DNA from: Albimonas marina
GTDB taxonomy: Bacteria > Pseudomonadota > Alphaproteobacteria > Rhodobacterales > Rhodobacteraceae
Assembly (NCBI RefSeq): GCF_029223255.1
Contig: NZ_JARHUC010000006.1
Coordinates: 248,001 to 312,000, forward strand
DNA length: 64,000 nucleotides
Reading direction: 5' to 3'
How positions within the stretch are numbered: position 1 is the first letter of the stretch; each line of letters starts with the position of its first letter. A program made the position numbers and the translations under genes. Below, piece after piece: positions 37,334-45,735 of the stretch. The notes under the pieces are model-generated. The model made no database searches. It saw nothing but the letters and a program-made list of their open reading frames with translations, and was not told the origin of the DNA.

Positions 37334-38586
37334 GCGTCCCCCGCCCCCCCGTGCCGAGCCCGCAGGCGCCCGCTCCGTGGGCGGGCCCGTCGATCGCCGC
37401 ACGGCGCCGCGGCGGGGCAGGGCGGCTGTCGATCCTCGCCCTCGCGGCCTCCGCCTCCGGCTGCATGGGCGTCCCGGGCGCGGGCGATCCGTCCCCCGCG
37501 CCGGCGGCCCCGGCTCCGAGCGCGGCCTCCGCGGCCTTCCCCGAGGCGCCGCGCCCGACCTCCGCCGCCGGCGTCACCGACTGGACCGCCCGCATGGGCC
37601 AGGCCGGACCGGGCGCCGCCGGTTCGGCTCAGACGGCGCCCTCCGCCCCCCGCGCCGCCGCGCCGGCGCCCCCGGTCGCCGCGCCCGCGCCTCCGCCCGT
37701 GGCGCCGGGCGCCGACGTCGCCGCCGCGCCCGCGGCCCCGCGCGTGCGCGGCCCCACCACGCCGGAGGCGAAGGCCACCGCCGACGCGCTCTTCGCGCCC
37801 GCGCCGCGGCCCTCCGGGGACCGCGCCGGCGCCGCCCCCGGCCTCGTCGCCGCCCCGGCCGCCGCGCCGCCGCCGACCGAGGTCGCCGAGACGGTGGAGG
37901 AGGACGACGACCTCCTCTCCGCCCCCGCCGCCTTCTTCGCCTCGCTCTTCGACGGCGAGGCGGAGGGCGAACCGGAGCCGGATCTCGGCAAGCCGATCCC
38001 CGCCCCCGACGCCCGCCTCGCCGTCGCCCTCGACGGGGTGGCGCGGGCCGAGGCGAACGAGGCCGCGGCCCGCGGGCCGGGCCCCGCCTCCCGCCGCGGC
38101 TGGGCGCTGCTCGAGTCCGGCCGGGCCGAGCCCGCCGCCCGCGCCTTCCGCCAGGCCCTGCTGGAAGAGGGCCCGACGCTCGAGACCCTGCTGGGCCTGG
38201 GCGCCTCCTACCGCGCGCTGGGGCGCAGGCGCCCCGCGCTCGACGTGCTGTCCCGCGCGGCGGAGGCCTGGCCCAACAGTCCCGCGGCCCGCAACAACCT
38301 GGGCGCCGCGCTCTACGACATGGGCCGGCTCGACGAGGCGGAGGCGGAGTTCCGCGCCGCGGTCGACCTGCTGGCCCGCCGCGGCCTGGCGCCGCCCTCG
38401 GAGCTGTCGCGCAACCTCGCCATGGTCGCGCGCGCCCGCGGCCGGCCGCTGGCGCCGATCCCGGACCTGCCGGCCTCGGTCGTCGCCGCGCCTGCGCCGG
38501 CCTCCGCCCCCGTACCCGACCCTGCGCGGGCCGCGGCCCCGTCCGTCGCCCGCCCCCCCGTTCCCCGACCGGAGATCGAAGCGTGA
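37330..38586 (+). CDS. TPR-repeat lipoprotein of the tad locus (TadD-like, first copy)
   Basis: From the GTG at 37330, which overlaps the tadC stop as GTGA, there are 418 residues. The lipoprotein signal is LALAASASGCMG (Cys near residue 46). A long Ala/Pro-rich disordered region follows (about 50-230), with an acidic patch VEEDDDLL. A C-terminal TPR domain (about 255-365) contains RNNLGAALYDMGRLDEAEAE. TadD-type lipoproteins help assemble or stabilise the outer-membrane secretin. The Pro/Ala linker is long for the family and may span the periplasm. The tail again becomes Ala/Pro-rich. It is coupled to the next TPR gene by another GTGA overlap. Confidence 0.85.
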   Translation: MSVPRPPVPSPQAPAPWAGPSIAARRRGGAGRLSILALAASASGCMGVPGAGDPSPAPAAPAPSAASAAFPEAPRPTSAAGVTDWTARMGQAGPGAAGSAQTAPSAPRAAAPAPPVAAPAPPPVAPGADVAAAPAAPRVRGPTTPEAKATADALFAPAPRPSGDRAGAAPGLVAAPAAAPPPTEVAETVEEDDDLLSAPAAFFASLFDGEAEGEPEPDLGKPIPAPDARLAVALDGVARAEANEAAARGPGPASRRGWALLESGRAEPAARAFRQALLEEGPTLETLLGLGASYRALGRRRPALDVLSRAAEAWPNSPAARNNLGAALYDMGRLDEAEAEFRAAVDLLARRGLAPPSELSRNLAMVARARGRPLAPIPDLPASVVAAPAPASAPVPDPARAAAPSVARPPVPRPEIEA

Positions 38587-39452
38587 GCCCCATCCTCCGC
38601 CGCCTCGCCGTCGCGACGCTACTGCTCGGCGCGCCGCTGCTCGCCGGCTGCGCCGGCGACCTGCCCCGCGCCACCGTCGACGGCGACGAGGAACGCAAGG
38701 ACAACCGCAACCCGCTCGACGAAGCCTCGATCAACGAGATCATGCTCACCGTCGCCGGCGCCGACGAGGCGGTCGCCTATTTCCGCGACGCGCTCGCCTC
38801 GGACCCCGAGAGCCCCAGCCTGCGCCGCGGCCTTGCCCGCAGCCTCGCCAAGGCCGGGCGCTACGCCGAGGCGCGGGTGGTGTTCCGCGACCTGGTCGAG
38901 GCGAACCAGGCGATGCCCCGCGACCACGTCGAATACGCCCTGGTGCTCGCGCGCCTCGACATGTGGCCCGAGGCGGAGATCGAGGCGGCCAAGGTCCCCG
39001 ACGACTACCAGTCCGACCGGCGCACCATGCTGACCGCGCTGATGGCCGACCACCGCGAGGACTGGGCGGCCGCGGACGCCGCGTGGGAGCGGGCGCGCGC
39101 CCTCTCCCCCCAGCCGGCGGCGGTGCTGAACAACTGGGGCGTGTCGAAGATGGCCCGCGGCGAGTTCGAGCAGGCCGAGCGGCTCTTCGAGCAGGCGCTG
39201 GTCTACGACCCCTCGATGTTCTCGGCCAAGAACAACCTGGCGATCGCGAACGGCCTGCAGCGGCGCTACCGCCTGCCGGTCGTAAGCTTGACGGGAGAGG
39301 AAAAAGCGGTCCTGCTGCACAACTTGGGCGTCATCGCGCTTCGGCAGGGCGACCGGGAGATGGCGGAGTCCCTGCTCCAGCAGTCGCTGGACTCGCACCC
39401 TGCCTACTACGCGCCGGCGGCGGAGAAGCTGTCGGCGCTGCGCGGATCCTGA
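38583..39452 (+). CDS. tadD: TadD-like TPR lipoprotein (second copy)
   Basis: The GTG at 38583 overlaps the previous stop (GTGA) and gives 289 residues. The signal is RRLAVATLLLGAPLLAGC, a clear lipobox with Cys22. Several TPR units follow, including PSLRRGLARSLAKAGRYAEA, VLNNWGVSKMARGEFEQAER and LHNLGVIALRQGDREMAESL. TadD acts in outer-membrane secretin assembly of the Tad pilus. The gene ends before a terminator-like hairpin at 39500. Two TPR lipoproteins in a row are common in Rhodobacterales tad loci. Confidence 0.92.
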   Translation: MSPILRRLAVATLLLGAPLLAGCAGDLPRATVDGDEERKDNRNPLDEASINEIMLTVAGADEAVAYFRDALASDPESPSLRRGLARSLAKAGRYAEARVVFRDLVEANQAMPRDHVEYALVLARLDMWPEAEIEAAKVPDDYQSDRRTMLTALMADHREDWAAADAAWERARALSPQPAAVLNNWGVSKMARGEFEQAERLFEQALVYDPSMFSAKNNLAIANGLQRRYRLPVVSLTGEEKAVLLHNLGVIALRQGDREMAESLLQQSLDSHPAYYAPAAEKLSALRGS

Positions 39453-39499
39453 TCCGCAGCGAGAAAGGCGCGCGGGCCCCGGCCCGCGGGCGGTTGGTC

Positions 39500-39527
39500 T
39501 CGCGGAGCCTCTCGCTCCGCGATTTCG
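39500..39527 (+). terminator. Hairpin terminator after the TPR lipoprotein genes
   Basis: TCGCGGAG (39500-39507), loop CCTCTCG, CTCCGCGA (39515-39522), then TTTCG. A perfect 8-bp stem with a short T run, between tadD and the prepilin peptidase gene. Confidence 0.5.
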
Positions 39528-39617
39528 TCGCGTAGGCGCGTCGATCGGGGCCGAGGGGGCTTCCGGACGCGCAGGCGAATGTCGTCGTCCCGCAAGGGGC
39601 GGCGAGGAAGGGGGAAC

Positions 39618-40121
39618 ATGGGACTTCTCGAGCTGACGCCCCGGGCGGCGGCATGGGCCGCCTTGTTGTGCACGGCGCCGCTGCTGATCGCCGCGGCGGT
39701 CTGGGACCTGCGCCGGATGCGGATCCCGAACTGGCTGAACGGGGGGCTCGCGTTGATCTTCCTCGCCTTCGGACTGGCCTCGCTGCCGCTGGAGGAGGTC
39801 GCCTGGCGCGCCGCGGGGGGGCTGCTGGTGCTGGTGGTGGGGTTCGGCTTCTTCTCGCTGGGCCGCATGGGGGGCGGCGACGTGAAGATGCTGGCGGCCT
39901 GCGCGCTCTACGTGCCGCTGCACCACGCGGGTCTGGTGCTGCAGATGCTGGCGCTGGCGCTGGCGCTGGGCCTGGCGGCGATCCACATCGCGCGCGCGGC
40001 GCTGGGCGGGCGCGAGACGAGCTGGCGCTCGTTGCGCAAGGGCGCGCGCTTTCCCATGGGCCTGTCCATCGCGGCGGCCATGCTGGGCTATTTCGGCTTC
40101 ATCGCGGCGATGACCGCCTGA
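39618..40121 (+). CDS. cpaA: Prepilin peptidase CpaA (TadV)
   Basis: From the ATG at 39618, with AAGGGGGAAC just upstream, there are 167 residues in about four or five membrane helices. The A24 aspartic protease residues are present: Asp in AAVWDLRRMRIPNWLN and Asp in GRMGGGDVKMLAACAL, the GxGD-type motif. It cleaves Flp-type prepilins at the cytoplasmic side of the membrane. An in-frame ATG 39 bp upstream would add a basic extension and is less likely. It closes the tad locus. Minor pilin genes (tadE, tadF, tadG) are not found in the window. Confidence 0.93.
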   Translation: MGLLELTPRAAAWAALLCTAPLLIAAAVWDLRRMRIPNWLNGGLALIFLAFGLASLPLEEVAWRAAGGLLVLVVGFGFFSLGRMGGGDVKMLAACALYVPLHHAGLVLQMLALALALGLAAIHIARAALGGRETSWRSLRKGARFPMGLSIAAAMLGYFGFIAAMTA

Positions 40122-40232
40122 GCCTGCGCCGGGCGGCCGGCCGGGCCGCGGCGCGACGCGCCCGCCCGTGGCCGGCCCCGCGCCCGCCGCGGCGTCCCCG
40201 CGGGGCGGGCGCGGCCCCGCCTTCGCGCACGC

Positions 40233-43200
40233 TCAGGCGGCCGGGGCCTGCTCCTCCGCCGCCGCGAGGAGCGAGGCGTTGCCCCCCGCCGCGGTGGTGT
40301 CCACGCACAGGTGCCGCTCCAGCGCCGCGTGGCCCGCGTCGGGCGCCTCGGCGATCAGGGGCAGGATCGGGCCGGGCCGGGCGGCGAGCGCGCGGGCGAA
40401 CGCCCGGCCGGTCTGCGCATCCCCCCACCACAGGGCGCCGGAGAAGCCGGTCAGCCCGGTCAGGGTTTCCGGCGCGACGCCCTCGGGCGCCTCCGCCGAG
40501 ATGCCGCCCAGCGCGCGCACCGCGCGGGCCTGGGCGGCGGCCGCCGCGGCCCCCGGCCCGAGGCAGAGGAGCGGCGCGCGGGCGATGCGGGCGAGCCGGT
40601 TGGACTCCCCCGTCGGCCCCGGCAGCGACTGCGCCTCGATCAGCGCGCCGGCGCCCCCGGTCCGCGCCAGCCGCTCCTGCACGACCGAGGCCGCGAGGGG
40701 CGCCGTCGCGGCGGCGCCGGGCGCCTCCACCGGCGGGGCGGGCAGGGCGCGGAAGCGGGCGAGGTAGCGCGGGCCCCCCGCCTTCGGCCCGGTCCCGGAC
40801 AAGCCCTCGCCCCCGAAGGGCTGGCTGCCGACGATGGCCCCGATCTGGTTGCGGTTCACGTAGAGGTTGCCGGCGCGCACCCGCTCGGCCACGTGCTGCA
40901 CGCGGCCGTCGATGCGGGTGTGCAGGCCGAAGGTCAGGCCGTAGCCGCGGGCGTTGATCGCGTCGATCGCCGCGTCCAGCTCGTCGCCCTCGAAGGTGGC
41001 GACGTGGAGGACGGGGCCGAAGACCTCCCGCTCGATGTCCGCGATGCCGTCCACGCGGATCAGCGTGGGGGCGAGGAAGTGGCCCTGCGCCGCGGCTTCC
41101 GTCGGCAGGCGGGTCTCGTGCAGCAGGCGGCCCTCGGCGCGGGCGTCCTCGACATGGGCCGCGATCCCCTCGCGCGCCTGCGCGTCGATCAGCGGGCCCA
41201 CGTCGGTCGCGAGCGCCCAGGGGTCGCCGATGGTCAGCTCGTCCATCGCGCCCTTGAGCATCGAGACCAGCCGCCCCTCCGCCTCCTTCTGCACGTAGAG
41301 GCAGCGCAGCGCCGAGCAGCGCTGGCCGGCGGAGCGGAAGGCGGAGTTCACGGCATCGCGCACCGCCTGCTCGGTCAGGGCGGTGGTGTCCACGATCATC
41401 GCGTTCAGCCCGCCGGTCTCGGCGATCAGGGGCGCGCCGGGGGCGAGGTTCTCGGCCATCACGCGGCGGATCGCCTGGGCGGTCTCGGTGGCGCCGGTGA
41501 AGGCGACGCCGTCGACGCGGGCGTCGGAGGTGAGCGCGACGCCCACCGTCTCCCCGTCGCCAGGCACGAACTGGAGGGCATCCGACGGGACGCCGGCGCG
41601 GCGCATCAGCTGGACGGCGAGGTGGGCGATCAGCGGGGTCTGCTCGGCGGGTTTCGCCAGCACCGCGTTGCCCGCGGCGAGCGCGGCCGAGACCTGGCCG
41701 GTGAAGATCGCCAGCGGGAAGTTCCAGGGGCTGATGCAGGCGAAGACGCCGCGCGGGGCGCCGGGCAGGTCGGTCTCGGCCTGGTCGGCGTAGTAGCGCA
41801 GGAAGTCCACCGCCTCGCGGATCTCGCCGATGGCGTCGGGGATGGTCTTGCCGGCCTCGCGCGCGAGGATGGCGAGGATCGGCCCCCGTTCCGCCTCGTA
41901 GAGGTCGGCGGCCCGGCGCAGGACGGCGGCGCGGGTCTCGGGCGGGGCGTCCCAGGGGCGGGCGGCGGCGAGCGCGGCCTCGACGTCCTCGGGGGCTGCG
42001 TCGATCACCTCGCCGACCCGTTCCCCGGTCGCGGGAGAGATCACCGGGACGGGCGCGCGGCCCTGCGCCTCGACGGCCAGGATCGGGGCCGCGACCGGCG
42101 GCTCGCCGGCGAGCGCGGCCGTCCGCTCGGCCTCCAGCGCGGCGAGGTCCGGGGCGTCGGTCAGGTCGGCGCCGGCGCTGTTGCGGCGGGGGTCGAAGAT
42201 GTGCGGCCCGGTGGGCAGGCGCGGGTTCGGCACGGGGGCGGCGGCCAGCGCCTCGAACGGGCAGGCGGCCACCGCCTCGGGCGAGACGGACGCGTCCATG
42301 ATCCGGTTCACGAAGGAGGAGTTGGCCCCGTTCTCCAGCAGCCGCCGCACCAGGTAGGCGAGCAGGTCGCGATGCGCGCCCACGGGGGCGTAGATCCGGC
42401 AGCCGGTCCCCGCCTCTGCCTTCACGCGGGCATGCAGCGCCTCGCCCATGCCGTGCAGGCGCTGGACCTCGAAGGCGTCGCGCGGCAGGTCGCCCGCCAT
42501 CTCCAGCACCGCGGCGAGGGTGTGGGCGTTGTGGGTGGCGAACTGGGGGAAGATGCGGTCGGTCATCCCCAGCAGCCGCCGCGCGATGCCGAGGTAGCTG
42601 ACGTCGGAGGCCGCCTTGCGGGTGAAGACGGGGAAATCCTCGAGCCCCTCGACCTGGGCGTGCTTGATCTCGCCGTCCCAGTAGGCGCCCTTCACCAGCC
42701 GCAGGGTGATGCGGCGGTCGAGCCGGGTCGCCAGGGCATGCAGCCACTCGACCACCGGCAGGGCGCGCCGGCCGTAGGCCTGCACCACCACGCCGAAGCC
42801 CTGCCAGTCCGCCAGCGCCGGATCCTCCAGCACCCGCTCGATCACCTTGAGCGAGAGGGCGAGACGGTCCTGCTCCTCGGCGTCGATGGCGAGCGAGATG
42901 TTGGCCGCCGCCGCCTGGCGGGCGAGGGCCGAGAGGGCGGGGACCAGCTCCGCCATCACGCGGGCCTCCTGCGCCACCTCGTAGCGGGGATGCAGGGCGG
43001 AGAGCTTCACCGAGATGCCGGGGTTCCGGCGCACGTCGCCATGGCTCGCCCGCGCGCCGATGGCGGCGATGGCGTCGGCGTAGCTGCGCGCATAGCGGGC
43101 GGCGTCGGCGGCGGTCATCGCCGCCTCGCCCAGCATGTCGTAGGAATAGGCGTAGCCCTTCGCCTCCATCCCCCTGGCGCGGTCCATGGCCGAGTGGATG

Positions 43201-43736
43201 GTCTCGCCCAGCACGAACTGGCGGCCCAGCTCGCGCATCGCGGCGGCGACGGCGGTCCGGATCACCGGCTCCCCCAGCCGCTTGATCGCGCCGCGCAGGC
43301 GCCCCGCCACGCCCGGCGCCTTGTCGTCCAGCACCCGGCCCGTCAGCAGCAGCGCCCAGGTGGAGGCGTTCACCAGGCTCGAGGCCGAGCGGCCCAGGTG
43401 CCGGCCCCAGTCGGAGGGGGCGATCTTGTCCTCGATCAGCGCGTCGATGGTCTCGGCGTCGGGCACCCGCAGCAGCGCCTCGGCGAGGCACATCAGCGAG
43501 ACGCCTTCCTCCGTCGAGAGCCCGTATTCCGCGAGCATCGACTCCGTCAGTCCCGGCCGGTCGTCGGCGCGCACCGCGCGCACCCAGCCCGCGGCGCGGG
43601 CGACCGCGGCGGCGCGGGCGGAGGGCGAGAGGTCGGCGGCGGCCTCGAGTTCGGCCAGCAGCGGCGCCTCGGGGCGGCGCTTGGCGCCCTCGATCAGGGT
43701 CCAGGGGTCGGGGTGGGTCTCGACGCGTGGGGTCAT
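40233..43736 (-). CDS. putA: Bifunctional proline dehydrogenase / L-glutamate gamma-semialdehyde dehydrogenase PutA
   Basis: The 1167-residue protein has an FAD-dependent proline dehydrogenase barrel (about residues 125-480), including GVVVQAYGRRALPVVEWLHA, LRLVKGAYWDGEIKHAQ and YLVRRLLENGANSSFVNRI. An aldehyde dehydrogenase follows (about 530-1000): ISPWNFPLAIFTGQVSAALA, AETGGLNAMIVD with the base Glu, and GQRCSALRCLYVQ with the catalytic Cys. A further C-terminal domain ends HLCVDTTAAGGNASLLAA, as in long PutA proteins. It converts proline to glutamate at the membrane. It lacks the N-terminal ribbon-helix-helix DNA-binding domain of the trifunctional E. coli enzyme. Control therefore probably lies with the divergent Lrp gene. 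Confidence 0.96.
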   Translation of the reverse strand: MTPRVETHPDPWTLIEGAKRRPEAPLLAELEAAADLSPSARAAAVARAAGWVRAVRADDRPGLTESMLAEYGLSTEEGVSLMCLAEALLRVPDAETIDALIEDKIAPSDWGRHLGRSASSLVNASTWALLLTGRVLDDKAPGVAGRLRGAIKRLGEPVIRTAVAAAMRELGRQFVLGETIHSAMDRARGMEAKGYAYSYDMLGEAAMTAADAARYARSYADAIAAIGARASHGDVRRNPGISVKLSALHPRYEVAQEARVMAELVPALSALARQAAAANISLAIDAEEQDRLALSLKVIERVLEDPALADWQGFGVVVQAYGRRALPVVEWLHALATRLDRRITLRLVKGAYWDGEIKHAQVEGLEDFPVFTRKAASDVSYLGIARRLLGMTDRIFPQFATHNAHTLAAVLEMAGDLPRDAFEVQRLHGMGEALHARVKAEAGTGCRIYAPVGAHRDLLAYLVRRLLENGANSSFVNRIMDASVSPEAVAACPFEALAAAPVPNPRLPTGPHIFDPRRNSAGADLTDAPDLAALEAERTAALAGEPPVAAPILAVEAQGRAPVPVISPATGERVGEVIDAAPEDVEAALAAARPWDAPPETRAAVLRRAADLYEAERGPILAILAREAGKTIPDAIGEIREAVDFLRYYADQAETDLPGAPRGVFACISPWNFPLAIFTGQVSAALAAGNAVLAKPAEQTPLIAHLAVQLMRRAGVPSDALQFVPGDGETVGVALTSDARVDGVAFTGATETAQAIRRVMAENLAPGAPLIAETGGLNAMIVDTTALTEQAVRDAVNSAFRSAGQRCSALRCLYVQKEAEGRLVSMLKGAMDELTIGDPWALATDVGPLIDAQAREGIAAHVEDARAEGRLLHETRLPTEAAAQGHFLAPTLIRVDGIADIEREVFGPVLHVATFEGDELDAAIDAINARGYGLTFGLHTRIDGRVQHVAERVRAGNLYVNRNQIGAIVGSQPFGGEGLSGTGPKAGGPRYLARFRALPAPPVEAPGAAATAPLAASVVQERLARTGGAGALIEAQSLPGPTGESNRLARIARAPLLCLGPGAAAAAAQARAVRALGGISAEAPEGVAPETLTGLTGFSGALWWGDAQTGRAFARALAARPGPILPLIAEAPDAGHAALERHLCVDTTAAGGNASLLAAAEEQAPAA

Positions 43737-43771
43737 CTGGCTTCCGCCTCCATCGGGGTCGGTCTATTGTA

Positions 43772-43797
43772 GCGAGGTCGCTCCAGCCGTTTCGGCT
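43772..43797. promoter_or_regulatory. Palindromes in the putA/Lrp divergent promoter
   Basis: Two adjacent perfect dyads, GCGA-GG-TCGC (43772-43781) and AGCCG-TTT-CGGCT (43785-43797), lie in the 76-bp gap between putA and the Lrp gene. They are candidate binding sites for the Lrp regulator, though short. Confidence 0.35.
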
Positions 43798-43812
43798 TCT
43801 GTTCTCCGTTTC

Positions 43813-44322
43813 ATGGTCGATCGGACTGAAATCATGCTCTCTGACGATCCGAATGCGCTGCCGGACCTCGACCGCTTCGACCGCGCGATTCTGCGCGAGC
43901 TCTCGGCCGAGGGGCGGCTGTCGATGACCGAGCTCGCCGCCCGCGTGGGCCTGTCCAAGACCCCGGTCGCCGCGCGGGTGCGGCGACTGGAGGAGGCGGG
44001 GGTGATCGCGGGCTATCGCGCGGTGCTCTCGCCCATCCGCCTCGGCCTCGCCCACGTGGTCTTCGTCGAGATCCGCCTCGGCGACACCCGCGAGGCGGCG
44101 CTGCGCGCGTTCAACGCCGCCGTGCGCGCGATCCCGGAGGTCGAGGAGTGCCACATGATCGCGGGCGGGTTCGACTATCTCCTCAAGGTGCGCACGCGCG
44201 ACATCGCCGGCTATCGCGTGGTGCTGGCGGACCGGATCTCGGCGCTGCCGCATGTGGCCTCCTCCTCGACATATGTCGCGATGGAGGCGGTCAAGGACGA
44301 CGCCCCGATCGGCGAGATCTGA
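43813..44322 (+). CDS. Lrp/AsnC family regulator, probable proline-responsive activator of putA
   Basis: The 169-residue frame starts at ATG 43813 (162 residues if the second ATG at 43834 is used). The helix-turn-helix is FDRAILRELSAEGRLSMTEL, then AARVGLSKTPVAARVRRLEE. The RAM domain contains IPEVEECHMIAGGFDYLLKV, and the tail is ALPHVASSSTYVAMEAVKDD. The layout, with an Lrp gene divergent from putA, is that of PutR/BkdR-type activators that turn on proline use in alphaproteobacteria. The ligand is inferred from context. Confidence 0.92.
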   Translation: MVDRTEIMLSDDPNALPDLDRFDRAILRELSAEGRLSMTELAARVGLSKTPVAARVRRLEEAGVIAGYRAVLSPIRLGLAHVVFVEIRLGDTREAALRAFNAAVRAIPEVEECHMIAGGFDYLLKVRTRDIAGYRVVLADRISALPHVASSSTYVAMEAVKDDAPIGEI

Positions 44323-44454
44323 GGCCCGCCGCGCAGGCCGCCCTGCGGGCGGCGCCGCGCCTGCGGCGCGCGGGCGGGAGGGGGGCCGCGGCGCCCTGTC
44401 CGGGGCCGGCGCGCCCGCTTGACGGTCCCCGCGGGCCGGCGCAGGGTCCGCGGC

Positions 44455-45576
44455 ATGAGCCAGTCCACGCCTTCGGCGATCGTGGTGGGCGCGGGGGTCG
44501 TGGGCCTCTGCACCGCCTGGTCGCTCGCCCGCCGCGGGGCCGCCGTCACGGTGGTCGAGCGCGGGTCCGTCCCCGATCCGCGCGCCGCCTCCTGCGATCA
44601 TCACCGCATGATCCGGCTGAGCTACGCCGACCCCGGCTACTGCGCCCGGATGACCGAGGCCTACGCGGCGTGGGAGGCCCTGTGGGCCGACCTGCCGGGC
44701 CCCGCGACCCGCTACTACCACGAGCGCGGCGTGCTGACCCTGAGCCGCGAGCCCGGCGACTGGGGCGACCGCGCCCGCGCCGCGATGGAGACCGCCGGCC
44801 AGCCCTACGAGCGGCTGGCGCCCGGCGAGCTGGCCGAGCGCTTCCCGCATCTCGAGCCCTCCAACGAGGGCTACGGCTTCGTCTCCCGCGGCGGCTGCCT
44901 GATGGCCAACCACATCCTGGTGGACCTGGCCGAGCGGCTGCGGGCGCAGGGCGTCTCGATCCTCGAGCAGTCGCCGGTGAGCGCCATCGACGCGGAGGCG
45001 GGGGAGGTCTCGCTCGCCGACGGACGCGTGCTGTCGGCCGACGTGGTGGTGCTGGCCGGCGGCGTGGGCGCGCAGGCGCTGGCGCCGGACCTGCTGCCCG
45101 AGCTCTGGGCGCGGCGCACGGTGATCCTCTACGCCGATCCGCCCGCGGACCTGGCCGAGGCCTGGGCCTCCGCCCCCTGCTGGACGGATCTGGGCGGCGA
45201 GGACGACCTGTGGGGCCTGCCCCCGGTGGACGGGCTGCCGCTGAAGCTGGGCTGCGCCACGATGGGGCGCGACCGGCCCGACCCCGAGGACCGCACCATG
45301 CAGGCCGCCGAGATCCAGCGGATGCTCGACGTCTACCGCGGCCGCTTCCGCGACATCGACCGCTTCCAGGTGCGCTGGGGCCAGGCGAACCACTTCACCT
45401 GCGCGCCCGGCGACCGCTTCGTGCTGAAGCGGCGCGACCGGCTCTGGGCCGTCTCGGCCGACTCCGGCCATGGCTTCAAGTTCGGCGCCCTGAGCGGCGA
45501 GGACGTGGCCGCCGCGGCGCTGGGCGAGGCGCCCGAGGCCGAGGTCGCCCGCCGCATGGCCGCGCTGCCCGCCTGA
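44455..45576 (+). CDS. FAD-dependent amine oxidase (sarcosine oxidase/N-methyl amino acid oxidase family)
   Basis: From the ATG at 44455 there are 373 residues. The N-terminal FAD-binding motif is AIVVGAGVVGLCTAWSLARR, followed by DHHRMIRLSYADPGYC, the loop that carries His/Arg substrate contacts in monomeric sarcosine oxidase and SolA. The DAO fold continues with VVVLAGGVGAQAL and closes VSADSGHGFKFGALSGEDVA, where the SGHGFKF segment matches the substrate-side loop of the family. The catalytic covalent-flavin Cys could not be placed with confidence. It oxidises a secondary amine or N-methyl amino acid, releasing hydrogen peroxide. It sits next to proline metabolism genes but has its own gap. 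Confidence 0.85.
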   Translation: MSQSTPSAIVVGAGVVGLCTAWSLARRGAAVTVVERGSVPDPRAASCDHHRMIRLSYADPGYCARMTEAYAAWEALWADLPGPATRYYHERGVLTLSREPGDWGDRARAAMETAGQPYERLAPGELAERFPHLEPSNEGYGFVSRGGCLMANHILVDLAERLRAQGVSILEQSPVSAIDAEAGEVSLADGRVLSADVVVLAGGVGAQALAPDLLPELWARRTVILYADPPADLAEAWASAPCWTDLGGEDDLWGLPPVDGLPLKLGCATMGRDRPDPEDRTMQAAEIQRMLDVYRGRFRDIDRFQVRWGQANHFTCAPGDRFVLKRRDRLWAVSADSGHGFKFGALSGEDVAAAALGEAPEAEVARRMAALPA

Positions 45577-45603
45577 TCGCCCGACGTCGCGCCGGGGGCC
45601 GCC

Positions 45604-45664
45604 CGCGCGCCGCCCCCGGCGCGCTTCCCGCCCGCCCACCCCGGCGCGCCGGGGGCGGCGCGCG
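45604..45664. repeat. 21-bp perfect inverted repeat
   Basis: The arms at 45604-45624 and 45644-45664 are exact reverse complements (core GCGCGCCGCCCCCGGCGCGC) with a 19-base pyrimidine-rich loop. It lies 27 bp after the amine oxidase stop codon. It has no clear T tract, so it may be a Rho-independent-like stop, an RNA-stabilising stem or a protein site. Confidence 0.75.
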
Positions 45665-45735
45665 GACTCGTGCGGCTCATTCGTTGACTCTGTCCACGAA
45701 TCCGGTGACGATGTCATCGGAAGGGGAGGGCCGCC

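Noticed and set aside
33362-37402. A 1346-codon minus-strand open frame opposite cpaE, cpaF, tadB and tadC
   Set aside because: His/Asp/Gly-rich nonsense translation opposite strongly conserved tad genes; a GC-content artefact.
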